64,000 bases of DNA from assembly GCA_020746105.1 (NCBI GenBank), contig CM036618.1, positions 105,350,622-105,414,621 of the forward strand, in the 5' to 3' direction. The notes beneath the pieces are model-generated. The model saw nothing but the letters and a program-made list of their open reading frames with translations, searched no databases and had not been told where the DNA came from. This DNA is from Trogon surrucura. Lineage: Eukaryota; Chordata; Aves; Trogoniformes; Trogonidae. Position numbers and translations under genes: made by a program. Every line of letters starts with the position of its first letter. The first letter of the stretch is position 1. Below are positions 47,549-61,200 of the stretch, in pieces.

Positions 47549-50500
47549 TTAAAGTGGTGCCTGTGGGAAGTGATAAACAACAGATTGCGATTCCTGAGGT
47601 GTGTTTAAGACGGCTGCTTGCTTAATAGGACTTGGGGGCTAAATCCATGAAAGGGCTTGGATACAACTTCAATGCTCACCTGCTACTTTGAGCCCTCAGT
47701 CAAAAATTCTGATCCTCAGGACCCTTGTTCCACTGCCTCCTAAGTGTGGGGCATTTGTATTTGTTGTAGGCAGCTAAGCTTTCAAGTTCAACTTTTCTAT
47801 GTGCTTGAAGTTCTGCCACTTAGTGTAACAAGTCCCTTTGCGTTATTAGTGCTGGTAATTTAGGACCTCACCCATGCTGAGTTGGGTTAACCTTCACTAA
47901 TCTCCCTCCAGGCTGGAGGGTGCTGTGGGAGATACCCACCAACAGACTGAGCACCACTGACCAAAGGAATTATGAAGGTGGGAGATGGTGCTTCTCCACG
48001 ATGCTGCTCCCAGGTTCAGAGCATTAGCCACCTGTGCTGCAAAAGGGATGGGTCTGCTTCTTTCTCCAACCAAGGAGATTTGAATCCTCACCTATCATTT
48101 GAATCCTCACAGAGAGCATCTTCACCATTAGAGGATGGTGTTTCGTTAGGGTGTAAGAGGGAATTCAGAGAGAGTAAGCTTGGTCAGATGGGTCAGATAT
48201 GAAAGAAAGGAGATGAGGAAATGCTTATTGCTCCACCAAGGGTGACGTGTTAATCAGAGCAAGGAGCAAAGCATCCGTCTCTTAATCATCCTGATACATT
48301 TTTCTGACACAGTGAACAATGCCCAATTCCAAAGAAAGCAGAAAAATCTTGAAAGAAAGGTGAGCAAGTCCTTTGCCTGAAGAACCCCAGAGACTGGGCG
48401 GTAATGCATATTCCAGTGGAAAGCGAAACGGCTGCTTATATTTCATCAGGCTTACAACATCCTTGTTGCTTATGCTAAATGCTGGGCGATGGCGGAGACA
48501 GAATAACACCATATACTCCTCTGGGCATGCTTTGAAAGAAAGAACAATCTTTATTTTTTCAATCAGTTTTGAAAGAATTCAGACACATTTCTTTTACAAG
48601 ACATTTCAGGATTTTGAATTCTCAGGAGAAACACTCAAGGAGAAAAAAAAAAAATAAAGGCAAGAAAAAAATCCCCTGAAACTGAAGTGAATTTAAACTA
48701 CTTTTCATTGTTGTGATCTGGTTGTTCAACATTATATGTTCAGACTGAAGGGACCTCTGCTCAACAAACATGGACCAAAGCAGTTGTCTGTAGCTAATAT
48801 GAATTAGTTATCAAATGTAATGGGAAAGTTTTTAAGGGCCACTGCTGTGAAAAATTAATCATCTTAAAAATTGATGATATGTTCCCTGAAACAGCTGGAT
48901 CTTTCTCCCCAGGATTTGGTTTCAATAACCTTTTGAGGAAAATGCCTCTTTAATACACCTTGCTGAATTAGATTAAAACAGTTTAACGCTCTGACCTCTA
49001 GAATTTCTTTCATTTTTGTTGTGAAGAGTGCAACACGGGCAGCAGATTTAGTCGATTTCATTGTTTCCTTTAAATGTATTCTCAGATTCATTTATCTCCT
49101 CTGACATGTCTCTTCCTTTCAAAGTTACCATCCTGTGGTTGTGGCCTGCTAGTGTGAAAGAACACTAAGTTGGTATTAGACTTTACACAAAGAACTTCCA
49201 AAGAAATCCCTGTTCTATGAAGCAAATTATTTACTGTACTTTCCAAAATGACAGAATGACTTCCCTGTGGAGCCCACTTCATAGGGACTCTCACCATTCA
49301 AATTCCATTTTGTCGTAACATCAACCAGGTGTCACTATCCCTTTTCATGTGAAAGCATTATTTGCGAAGAGATAATTTTCCCCAGCTACTTTTTTCAAGT
49401 TTTTTTTGTTCAGATTTTGGTTTGCGGTTTGCAGATCTTTTGCCTCTTACCCACAGCAGAGTAAAAAGAAAGGTAAGGCACATAAAGCTGAACATGCTTT
49501 TCTAACTCTCACAATCTTACTAGACCTTCCCTGTACCTATTCCTAGTCACTCTGGTACCAAAGTTGGCTGCTTCACAGTCTGCATATCTGAGTCAGAATA
49601 GTGGGAAGAACACATTGTGTTAGTCTGGTATAACCCTTTTACCTCTGTAAAAAAACAAGTGTGTTGCTTCACTAAAGCATTATTGTTATTTCCTCCTCTT
49701 TGACAGGGACTTTTCAACTGATAGGTCAGCAAATAAAATGCCTCTGGAACAGAAAGGGAATAAAAATTACTCTGGCAGAATGTTGTGCTGTTGACAGGTG
49801 ATTTTTCTAAGAAAAGTACTTGCCTAGGGGTAATGGGCATAATTGGATACTGTTTTACTCTAGCTTACTGCCAGGTTTTGTAGACTCAAACAAGGCCCTT
49901 TGAATTCAGCAAGCGATTATTTAAAATAGAAAACAATTATCTAGTGTTCTGGCTAATGTCTGGTAAAAAGTAATTTGATTAATCAAATATGAGAATGAGA
50001 GGAAGTGTTGGTGTTGGCTCGCCCCAGCATTTTCCAAACAGTAGAGCACAGTAGTTATGCAACACATTTCCATGCAATGGAAGACCTTTTTTCCCATGTT
50101 GTAAAATGAACAATGCTTATATCATTGTGGTAAGTATATATAAAGGGGATGCTCATTTCCATTGCTTTCATTTTTTGTTTTTATGCTGACATCTGGACAG
50201 TTTCAGTGTGGCCAGAATTAGTCCCACAAGCCTAACTTTTGTTCTTACCCTCATGGCTCTCTTACTCCTGGAGAAATCAGGTCCTTGTCACCATGGCTAG
50301 CAGTGGTTTGGAGAGTTTTTATGAAATATGGTCAAAATAAATGCATTAACAAAAGCTGTGGGAAATGGAATGTGCTCAGGATCCAAAAGGCACAAAAGTG
50401 AAGGTGGGTCACGAGCTGATTGTGTAGAAACAGAATCTCTGCCACAGATTTCAAGGCCACTCACACAGAAAAAAAGAAAATTACATCACAATGACTCCCA

Positions 50501-50739
50501 CTCTTACTTAAAGTATAAAACGTCCAAGTCCAAAAGACTAAGTAGTGCAAACCAGCTTAGTAAGAGTAAGTGTTTCAAATTTCTCTTACATCTTGTTTCA
50601 GATCTCAAGAAGAACTTGCATATGTTTGTGTTTGGTCAAGCAAAAGATTTTTTTTTCCATGTTGGCCTTGCTATTTTTTTTCCTTCTCCACCCTGAAACC
50701 CCCATTTATTTACCTGTGTTTATTCTTCTGTAATCTATG

Positions 50740-50765
50740 TTTTTCTTTTTCTTTTTCTTCTTCAA
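50740..50765. repeat. Polypyrimidine CTTTTT tract
   Basis: Repeated CTTTTT units run into TTCTTCTTCAAG. It resembles a splice acceptor tract, but no following exon could be recognised. Confidence 0.75.
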
Positions 50766-51754
50766 GCTGCAGAAAATTATTTCTGTAAGCTATTAAAAAG
50801 AAAGAAAATAATCTGTGATTCTCCCTAATTGCCTCTCAGAAAGAGACAAGCAGCCACAATGCACTCTTCAAGATCTGAGTCAAAGACATGTACAATTTCT
50901 TTTACAAGACTCTCTCTCATACAAGGGTCTTTTGAAGCGTCTGCTAACAAGGGAGCATGGCTCCTGGTCTCTCCTTCCTTGCAACTGTAACGGCTGGGCC
51001 TTGCGGTAAATGCTTTCTTCAGAGCTGAAAGATGAACTCAGATTATCTCCAGAACAGGCATCTATTGATGTACAGGTTTTTGGTCTGCTGTCAACTTTGC
51101 TTGCATGCAATACTATCCAGAAAAAAAACATTTGCACATATAAAGAAGATGCGTTTAGGTCTCTCCACTTTTATAAGCTCTAGAGTTCACGTATTACTAC
51201 AGGTAGGCTGTGAAAAATAGCACTGGGAGTGACTTGCAAACAAAAGCTTTTATGATTTTAAGAGCAAAGTATCTTTTGACTGTTCAGCAAGTGACTTTTA
51301 TTACACTACTATCTGGTTTCATCCATTTATACCTGGGAGCATTTAAAAGCACTGAGCCTGACGTATGCTTTCTGACCAACAATGACCAACTTCAGAAAAG
51401 TAGTGCTGGATGCTGTCAAAACTTTTTGTATATTTCTCACCTCCTTCTTTTACTGAACGAATTGTGAGAAGACCAAGAGCTGAAAAATAAAACCTAAGAG
51501 TTACTCCTGACCTCACAGCTGCTGGCACTGATTCTTTGAATTGTTTTCCAGCCAAAATAATTCCCTATTCTGAGTACAACTGCGAAAATTACATTAATTC
51601 CGTATGTACAGCCATTGTTATCTAAGGTGGCCCTATCAAGGTGTAACGCAATCTTTACTTCTAATTAGTACTATTTTTATTAATGACTCTAGATTGGCCA
51701 CTCTAAGTCAGTCCCATGTATTTTCTGCAGTGTAAATATATAATCCATTTACAC

Positions 51755-51925
51755 TTTCGTTCTAAAGAGCTTACAACTTAAATAGACAAAAACATTATTC
51801 TTTTGCAGACAGGGAAAAGAAACTGAGAGAGATTAAGTGACTCTCTCGAAACCATGCAGAAAGACGAAAGAAGAACCGTGAACTGAATCCAGTTCACTTG
51901 AGACCCTGCCCTGCATAATAACCTT
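51755..51925 (-). mobile_element. MIR-like ancient SINE/LINE tail, minus strand
   Basis: Read on the plus strand it shows TCTAAAGAGCTTACAACTTA, AATAGACAAAAACATTATTC, GCAGACAGGGAAAAGAAACT, GAGAGAGATTAAGTGACTCT and GAACTGAATCCAGTTCACTT. The right two thirds follow the order of a reversed MIR (ACTGAGGC-like, TTAAGTGACT, GAACCCAG-like). The left part, AGAGCTTACAAC then AATAGACAA, differs from the usual mammalian MIR tail and matches the piece at 4,820. It may be a sauropsid CORE-SINE variant or another element sharing the same block. Confidence 0.65.
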
Positions 51926-54839
51926 AAGGAAAATCTTCCACCACTGATTCTTCAGTTACCAGTTGTTGCAACAGCAAGTGGGCTGCGAAAAACACTGCTG
52001 CAAATTAGATAAATTTTCTATGTGATTGTAGTCTACAGTTACAGTTGTAATCAGCTCGTAATTCTCTGCTGTCACGTTTGCCCTTATAAACTCTTTGTTA
52101 CTAGCACTTCAGGGCTGTTGGATGGTTTTCTTGAAAGTAAAAGTCAGCGGTGTTTGAGACGGACTACGCTGAAGTGCCAGGCTCACTGATGTCCGTGGGG
52201 TTCTATCACTCCCCATCTATTCCCAGCAGGACAGCTCCTCCGCTGGCCACACAGTCAGGAGATCAGGATACACTCAGAATGAGCCAGCGAATGGCAGTGG
52301 CAGTTCAGACCACCATTATAGGTTCTGCTCTCCTGTCAGGAATAAATCACCACTGTACTCCCTTGAAGAGCAAACTGATTGCCTTGGGACGCACAGGATG
52401 CACTTCTGTAGCAGTTGCATCTCATAAAAATACTCACAAGAGAGACTACCCCCGAGTTCTGTCATAAGGACTTCATTCTCTCCTTTCAGTCCCAATCCTG
52501 TTCAGACACTGAGCACAGAGGCATTTATTAATAACAGACTTCGTAGGTTTCCTATCGTTTTATGAAGATGACATTCATGCTGACTGTTAGTTTAAGCTTT
52601 AAAAGAGGAGAACAATAGGATTACTTTTCCAAAGCAAATATAACTACTCAATATTGTGATTATAGTTTCCATGCCTGAATCAATGAAAGGTCACAGTTTC
52701 CTCAATGCTCGAAGAGAATACTAAGCCATGGAAAAGAAATCTGGACTGATACATATTTGCTGAGAACAATATCGGATTGTTGGTAGACACTCCCTGAGCA
52801 CAGCTAGCAGACACTGTGCAGATGTTCTGTGGGCTTGTTCGGAATGGGCATGAACAGTGTTTAAAAGCCGCTAAATAATCTTAAACAGTTGCAGCTAAAA
52901 GATCTGCACGAGTCTTGCCAGACTCCCCAACTGCAAAGAAGTCCCTTCCAAGAGCAATCCATCCTGGACTTACTGCCTTTGCCACGATGGGCAGACAGCT
53001 GGCAGGGACTGCTGCCGATGCAGAGAGGGATTCACACATGAGGATCAGTCAACCATAGCAATAAGACACACACAAGTACTAGTACTTGTTTCGGTCTCAT
53101 TCATAAGGGCCCATACTCAGATTGGTGACAGTGCACGTGGGAAGAGATACATTCTACTACAAAGTTAACAAATATAAACTGAATAACAGGCTTTTTCGCA
53201 ACCTCAGAATAAGCAGCCACTCTTTGTTGTGCTGTCTAAGCCAACAGCCTTGGTGGAAGACCTTTAAATCTGTCATCTTCTTTCTGATATTTGGTTAATC
53301 ACAGGTGGGGAGGATGCTGAGGCCTTACACAGAATAATTACGTTTGCAGCACTGGCAGATGCAAATGATCAAAATCTTGAAGAAAAACTATGAGAAGATT
53401 GGCTTAAAAATTATTTTAAAAATGCATGTGTGAATCTTACTGTTTCCTTTCTGATTTCTCAGTCTCCTGGGTTGTTTTTGAAAACTTCTGCTCACAATGA
53501 GATACATAAAGGAAAAATGTTTTAAATCCCTGCACCTAACTGCATTAGAGCTTGTTAACGTCTTAAAATCATATAGTAAATTCCAGCTTTGCCTAAGGAA
53601 GAAGGAGACAGCAGGTGCCAGGAAGAAACATCGTCAAGATTGATTATGATCATCATCATTATCAAGGTAAGTTCATATGCTGCTTCAATACAAAGATGAA
53701 AGTTGATTTCTTTTTCTTCTGGAGGATTACTGACCTCTTCCTTACTGATTCAAATTCCTGCTCTTTGCTGAATTAAGATGAGGTTATTATGTATGGACAG
53801 GCTTGTGCCCAGAGTAGCAGTACTAGGCATGATCTGTAGCCTATACAAAGAAGATATATCTTGGCTGCTTCTTGCTCTCTGAGATAATTTGTCCTTCTGT
53901 CCAATCTGTGCCTCAGAAAAACAAAGAAAGTCAGGAAGAAAGTCCTGTTGTGACATGACCATACCCTTTTCCTACACTTTTGAGCAGAACACATGCATGT
54001 GTTGTTTGTGGCTGGTGAGCGCCACACATCTCCTTTCAGTTCCTCAAACCAAGGCTCCCAGAACCCTGTGCCATCACACACGGCCAAGGGAATGATTGGG
54101 GCCTCCATTCCCTTGAGGACTGGTGCAGAATGGGAACCAGCATTGCTGCAGCTGTATTCTCATGCAAGATTTCTTGGCATGTGAACAATGTAGGCATTTC
54201 TCGTGGCTTCATAATAGACCTTCTGCAGCGGAGGCAAAGCCACTGGTTCCTTGAAAGGAGAAGGAAGAACACAAACTCAGGCTTTTAGTGCAAATTAACA
54301 GTGCTGTATATAAAGTCACTGTAAGAGTCTGTTATTCTGTATCCGTAAGTCTGGCAAGAGCTGCCAAAATATGGAGTGTGAAATAGGATTTTACTTCTAT
54401 TTCATATGAGACATGGCTAAATAAGCAGAAAAAAGATCTGAGCACATATGCATGTGACATCTGGGTGGTCAAATAGAAGCTGTCTGTAAAGTGGACCTCC
54501 TTCAGGAGCAGCTGCCTGAGGATGAGGCTAAGCCTTAACACTCTTCAATTGTTTCATAGAGTAAGACACAACAGGATAGGATTTTGCATTTGTCTACCCC
54601 ATGAAGAGTATTGACAAATTCATGTGGTCATTATCGCACCCAAAGTACTTTTTATTGTGTTGAATCGTAAGGCCCACCAACTCCTCAATTATTATTGCAG
54701 CCATTTACAGAGAAATTGTGTCAGTCCAGCTAAATGTGTGAATATTTGGCCACTGTCTCTGCTTCCCTTCTGATACAGAAATTTCTGGCATTGTTCCCAA
54801 AACTTCAGCAGAGCCATCAGAACAGTAGTATGGGACAAT
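51926..54839. other. Non-coding stretch, nothing recognised
   Basis: Single-copy DNA. A 105-codon open frame at 52,150-52,467 (plus strand) and overlapping frames near 53,770-54,270 show no recognisable domain and have opposing-strand rivals of similar length. I treat them as chance. Confidence 0.5.
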
Positions 54840-55092
54840 TTGGCAGAGTGAGACCATGGGGCCAGGAATCTGGAGACCTGGGTTCTGGTCTGGGCTTTAT
54901 TACAGATTTTCTGCAGACGTGATAAATCACTTAATCTCTCACTCCCTTGCTTTCCTCTTTTGTAGGAGGATGATAATAATCACCCATTTAGCAAGAGAAT
55001 TGCAAGACTAAGGTAATTAACCTTTCTAAAGCCTGTCAATGTCCATAAGTCCAAACACTAAATAAGTAAAATGCATTACGAGTATTATTTAT
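54840..55092 (+). mobile_element. MIR SINE, near full length, plus strand
   Basis: This is the best-preserved MIR-like copy in the window. In order it has a 5' segment ending GGGGCCAGGAATCTGGAGAC, then CTGGGTTCTGGTCTGGGCTT (tRNA-derived part), then TGATAAATCACTTAATCTCT and TTTCCTCTTTTGTAGGAGGA (CORE), then TGATAATAATCACCCATTTA, and a tail with ACACTAAATAAGTAAAATGC and AGTATTATTT. The order agrees with a full-length MIR of about 260 bases. MIR copies are rare and old in birds. Some have been retained as regulatory elements, but there is no evidence for that here. Confidence 0.8.
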
Positions 55093-58000
55093 TTTACTCT
55101 GTGAATATTGCCAAAGCCTGTAAATTTCCCTCAGAGTTTGTAGATAAATTAGCTGTTTTCCTAAATACTCAAGTGAGAAAGAAACTACTGCATCCTGCTT
55201 GAGGGAAGTAACTAATGAATCAACAGCTCACACTGGGAAGGTAGAATTTGGACATGAAAACCAGCCATCTACTGCACACAGGGCACGACCCATGAATAAG
55301 CTGGTAGTGTAGTAACTAGCGATTATTTTGGATGAATCCCTGATCTACCAATGTGCAGTTTATTAACTTGAAAAATAAATATTAGACTTTACTAACAAAC
55401 CATAGGTGTTCATGTATTTCCCAAGTTCCGATAGCCAGTTACAGCTGAAGTACTTGACTAAAAATCTAAATATTTATCCTTTATATTATGTCTTCATAAA
55501 GCCATCATTTTAAAATAAAATACAAGTACGATCTGACAGATATTAAAAAAAACCCAGTGTATTCTTTGCCTTCATCAAAATGAATAATTTTAATTTCTCA
55601 CTGCTTTGTTATCATGACTTTTTTCTGGATTTTATGGATAAACGCTGTTGATAACATTTTTATTTTAATATATTTCAAAAGATTTAACAGGATGGAACTT
55701 TAAATACATGCTGCCACAAATATTTTGTGACATGTTAACTTTTGATAGGAATAGTGTCATCGACCGTTGTATTTATGTTACTCAACACGTGCAAAACACT
55801 TAGAATTTTATAGATTAGCTAAAGCACCAGGACATCGTAAACCAGAAAGTATTAACATCTGCTAAACACTTACATGGATATCAGAAGTTCTCAGTATTTC
55901 ACAGATATTATGCTTTACAATATCCAGGTACATCAATCTACTTATTGTATCACCATAAAGCAAAGGATCTGAAATGTGCACATTCAAAAAATATAGAGAA
56001 CCTGTTCCAAATTCAAGAGTTTGCTGGACAATCTCTCTCAGGGAGAGGACACAGAACAGCAATTGCACAGCCTACCTCAAAGTTTCCTCACACTGTTTTA
56101 AGCCTGTGTTTTATATGTCTCAACCCCTGTTTAACATATCTTTCGGAGATTTGTCTATTTTGCTTTGCCATTTGAAAATTTCTCTGAAATGTATTTGTCT
56201 GTGTGATCACCCTTAAATTGTACAAGAACCACAAAGCAAAACTGACTCTCTACCCCATACACCCCTCTATCTCGCCCTTGGTCAAAATCATGCTCCAAAT
56301 TTATTTTGTTTTTAAAATATAAAATGAAAGAGTTGTTCATCACAGTCTAAGTAATAGTAGACCAGATTTAATCGTGATTGCCAAATAGGCTAAGCCACAT
56401 TTATATTACTATCATGTATGCAGATACAGAGGATTTATAATCAAGAAGGAATTTTGCAAGAAAGAAACACAAAGGATTTAAAACGGCACAGAAAACAAAG
56501 TCAGTAAGAGAATGGATCATGAATATGGGAGTCTATATTTCATTTAATTTATGTTATATTTTAATAACCAAGAAACACTCTAAAGTACATGACTTAAATA
56601 TTCCTATATTCTTTACATTATTCACTATAATGGGCCCAATGCCTGACTAGATGTGCAAAATACATTCTGACAGTCCTTACTTCCATATAAAGAAATAGTC
56701 AGGCTCTTTACCTTCCTCTCTTCCCAATCCAGTTCCCGCTACCTAATCTTAGTGTGGAATTCTGTGCTTGAAATGAGAGAAAAGTGGAACTTGTCTCTTT
56801 GTCTTCAAGGCACCCATCCAGTAAGGTGCAAACTTCCTGTATATATTAAGTATCCCTCACCCCAGATGAATGGATGAATAAATCCAGTGTTATCAGTGCA
56901 AAGTCAAGCAGCAGGTCAAAAGGGATGACTCATACATCCTTAAAACGAAGTACAGATGGGACACAAATGGCAGATAAAGTTGTATGTACCGTCCAGGAAA
57001 CAAATTGCATTCTATAAGAAACTTGTTTTCAGTTAACACCGTGTCAAGAATTAGCCATGAGGAACTACATTGTAAATTACCATAAGATAATTTAAAATAA
57101 GACTTCTCACTTCATCCAAATTTCTGTACACTGCATTGCATACATTACCATTGCTTTCTCAACAGGTCCCCAGAGATCTACATAGCTTCTGCAGCATTAA
57201 GAAATTAATTGCAATCCCTGGTCTGATAGTTTATTGTCCAGATTTACATATGCTTCAATCAATAAATCAGGCAAGCAAAACCCATTAACCTTACGTGATC
57301 AGATTCTGATATAACAAGTGTTAAATCTAATGGAAAGCCTCATAGTTTGTCTTTTGGTTGGCCGTGCTATAATAAATTTAGTGTATGGATACTGCTGTAA
57401 CCCTTTTGCAAACATTTTCCCACCTTCCACTAATCACGTAGATGTGATTTCACCATTGCTTAGTGGCAATAGAAAGAATAAATTCTCCCCCAAGAACCCA
57501 GGACCAAAGACATTTTTCACTGCAAAGTTATCTTGAATCCTTTCTGCAGAGCCTCTCTATTAAATGAGAGAGCAATGAAAGATCTGCGCTCACTGCACTC
57601 TGAGTATTTGGGAGTGGAATTATCCTGTACAAAGGGAGAGTGCCTGCAGCTGTCAGAGCAGAGCTTGGAGAAATATGCCAACATTTTCACAGTGCAAAAG
57701 CAGATGTGGTTGAAATTGTTGACATGAAGCAAGGGCACGGGGTCAAACGCAGATTTTCCATATCAGTTTTTTCAAATGTCTTTTCCGATTAAGGCAAGGA
57801 TGGTACTTGGCCAGGCAATACAGCACAAATCTTATGAAAGGCATAATTGCTCAGGGAACAGAAGCTAGTGTAACGTCTTCCAGCTCGTAACAATACTGCC
57901 GCATGTATAATGCTTTCTTTTATTTTTATTTCACTTTTTAAATGTTATGAATATGTAGTACAAGGCCTACTCTCAATCTTATGAATGCATGTAAACACCC

Positions 58001-58141
58001 ATTGTTAAGAGGAAACATGTATGATTTTTAGCGAAAATGTACACCTTCCCTCCTCTCTCCACCCTCCATTTTCTAGGCAGAATTGAGGGGAAAACCCCAT
58101 AGGCATCCTGCTTGAACTGGTGGGTTTGGTTGGCACCATTT
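55093..58141. other. Non-coding stretch, nothing recognised
   Basis: Strongly AT-rich single-copy DNA without recognisable exon or mobile element. Confidence 0.55.
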
Positions 58142-58192
58142 TTTTTTACAGAAGAGGTTTCGTAGACTTTTTTACAGAAGAAATTTCATCTC
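58142..58192. repeat. Tandem duplication of TTTTTTACAGAAGA unit
   Basis: Two adjacent units begin TTTTTTACAGAAGA, at 58,142 and 58,168. The first continues GGTTTCGTAGAC and the second AATTTCATCTC. The unit length is 26 bases. The two copies resemble duplicated 3' splice-site-like polypyrimidine-AG motifs, but no exon follows. Confidence 0.65.
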
Positions 58193-58217
58193 ATGTTTTA
58201 TATTAAAACATGAGATG
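58187..58217. repeat. Perfect 14-bp-stem hairpin
   Basis: The left arm CATCTCATGTTTTA (58,187-58,200) is perfectly complementary to the right arm TAAAACATGAGATG (58,204-58,217) around a 3-base TAT loop. This is one of the strongest perfect inverted repeats I found in the window. It partly overlaps the adjacent tandem duplication. It could be a replication-slippage or template-switch product. Confidence 0.85.
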
Positions 58218-61200
58218 TGACTATTGGTCAGCAGAGATATGTGCTGGGCTGACCGGGAGGTGAGAACATTAGCAGTCCTGAACACTGCCAACCATAAATA
58301 GAAGAGGGAAGACCCCTGGAGACGGGGAAATTAGGTTAAAAATTTGTGTTAAAAAAAAGTGCTACGGCATCCATTAGGACGCTTTATTCATCCCCTTCCC
58401 CGTTTTTGAGTCTCAAAGGTATACAAGAGTCACAAATTTTTCAAAACAATGTGAGGATTTTCTAGAAACCTGACTTTTAAAATGAAAACTGAGATTCTCT
58501 TCTAATCCTGAAGTTGGGAGAGATGGAACTATAAGGAGAGCACCAAATGTTGTGAGATTCACAATAAAATCTCAGGATTTGGCAAGGCTGCATCCCAGTT
58601 TATAGTTAAGAGAATTCATATTCCGAGCAAGTGTTATTTGCTGCCGAGTACTACACTCCTGGGTCCTGGTGCTCCAGTGCACTGCTTGAAGTCAAGGGAG
58701 CTTCACTAGCATGATACTGGATCAATGCAGTGGTGAACCAGACCCCAACTTTTATTGACTTTTCGGGCAATCTGCCACTTGGCAGGAGAACTTAGATTTA
58801 AAACATAAAAGCCAGTTTTAAAGCATAAGGGATTCACTAGTAACAGCAACTGAAAAGCTGAAATTGAAACCAAAAAGGCACAGTACCACATTACCAATTC
58901 CCCGAGCCATCTTGTCCCTTTTACTGCTTTCTTAATCTTTATGCATTGACCATTAATCATTTTTACTTGGACTTACAAATGAAATTAAACATTCCACAAT
59001 TTTTTTTTTTTACAGCATTATTTTGTAAAAGCAATATTTTAGTTCATGCAACTTTATTTTCTCACAGAACATAGGGAAGCTGCTTTTTACTTTTTCAGTA
59101 CTCTAACTTACTTTGAATATTTTCAGTATTTTTAAGCTTTGGACAAGTAACAAATATCAGAAATATGAGCTGGATTGCGTACCTTTTGCCGGACAGATTA
59201 AATTTGTTTGCTCCCTGCATGGACAAGCAGCCAACCATTATTTGCTTGAGTCTGTATGTGCAGAGTTAAATTTTGTTTTTGACAAATATTCATGTTTGTG
59301 ACTTGGACATTTTCCTTCTACAGAGATTTTTGTGAGCAAAACTCTGTTGATCCAGAAAGCAAAATGGATAGTGCAAAAAACATTGTGGAAGCAAACAAAA
59401 TTAGCATTTTGTGTTGCAAATTATGTCTTCTGTACTAGAAAAATAATATCTTTCCCCAAAAGAAGAGTTTCTTTATTGTTGTTCTTTTAGTAGCCTCCAA
59501 GTGTCTCATTTGAACCCTACGTTTTGACCATCTTCAGAAGCCAAGCAGATACTACAGTCTATAGCAGATTTTTAGATATTTTGGAAAATGTTTCGCTTTA
59601 AAGGCTTCATTCTAAGTGTGAGTTTTCCTTTGTGTGTAGTTGCTTTCAATGAATCCCAGGTTTTCAGCAACTGATATTTATTTAGGTGTGGGGACTCATT
59701 GCTCAGTAGCCCGATACGATGAGTTCGGTGCTCTCATTAAATTTTCCAGGGGAAAAGCAGAACAAAACAACATGTTGCGGTAGTCAGCGCCGTTATTTGC
59801 TACTATAATAAAGACACCAGGTCCTAAACAGTGATGAAGATTTAGTCACCGGTGGTTAAGACAGGCCAGCAAAATAACATGGAGATTTTGAGCTGCTTGG
59901 TTTACCTTTTCAGAAGGGAAAAGAGAAGTCATAGTAATACTGTCACTAATGCTTTCAAATGGATACAGTGTGGTGTTTCATTCTTTTTGCCAACCATTTC
60001 GATAAGAAGCCAAGTAGTAAGAAGCCAAGTGAGTGGTTTTCTCTTGACCCTGTAGTCTCTTATTTTTTTATATAAAAAAGGGACCCAGCAGCTTAAGAAC
60101 TAACTTCCAGGCAGTATGTGCATTCCAGAACATGGCTCTGTTGAAAGAAACCGTGGCTGGAGGACGGGTTCCTCATGGTGAGATCAATTAGAGAGACGAA
60201 TGTGATAATCTAACTTAAGACTTGCAATACATTGAATGCCTGTAAGGAGAACAAGAGAGGGATCAGTATCTGAACAACCCCACCTAAATTCTTCCTGTGA
60301 GAGCACCCTGAAATAAAACATGGAGATCAAAATACATGTGTATCATACGTATTCAGAGCAAACTGAAATAAGTCTCTAAGATTTTATAAAAAGAGGAGAA
60401 TATCAGAAGTTACTTGTTTATTAGGAGCTGATTCCTCTCAGCCAAGCGTAATGTCTAAATCTCTATTTACGTAGCTGCAGACGGATAGGGCCACAACTTG
60501 CTGAAGGCTCAGGCAAAAAAAAAACATGTTAAATGTGCTGAGTAGAAAAAGCAAAAACTTGAAAATAAATAAGTAAAAAAAAATTTAAGAAAATAAATTT
60601 TAATTTCAATGAGCACTAGTCTGGGCTATGGCAAAGAGCCTGAGATCTGCTTGCCGGTGTGGTTGCAAATTCTTGCAGGTACTGGGAGAAGAAAGTAGAT
60701 AATGTCTACGTGGCATACCTCACCCTATACATGTCAACCTTGTTTTACTCAGTGGAACATTCTTTTCTTCCAGCCTTTGTCTTATCTGTGTAGATAGCAA
60801 AACTCTTCAAAGTCATGACCATTCATGTGAAGTCTGTGTTTCTGCATTTGCAAGCATCCTAAGGGCCATAAGAGCTAAGAGAAAATACACCATACGGAAA
60901 AAAATAATAGGTCTCATGAATTACAAAGGCCTTGAAGAGGATGCAGCTATTTTTGATGTCTTTTTTAGTTTTCCATCCATAACCTTCCATATTTCACCAG
61001 CTGTTTAACAGACAGCTGAAGAAGCCAGTCATGGTGGAAAACAGCAGAAATAGCAGAAATTTATCAAAGAGACTTTTTTCAGGCAACTCAGGAAAAGTAT
61101 CCTTTTCACACTCTCTTCAGAGAACACTCCACTAATTTTTCATATAGTCATTTCATTATTCACATCATACACTGAACAATAATATGGAAAAGGAAAGGCT

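Larger units (their letters stand above)
45771..51754. other. Non-coding stretch, nothing coding recognised
   Basis: No exon or named transposon recognised. It contains an alternating purine-pyrimidine tract (47,521-47,548), a 13-bp direct repeat TTTGAATCCTCAC at 48,079 and 48,098, an A run near 48,645-48,655, and a CTTTTT-type tract at 50,740-50,765. Open frames are short and overlap on both strands. Confidence 0.55.

Noticed and set aside
47900..48110. Possible old SINE around GGAGATTTGAATCCTCAC
   Set aside because: The motif is isolated, the order of flanking blocks does not fit MIR or CR1, and the repeated TTTGAATCCTCAC may be a local duplication.
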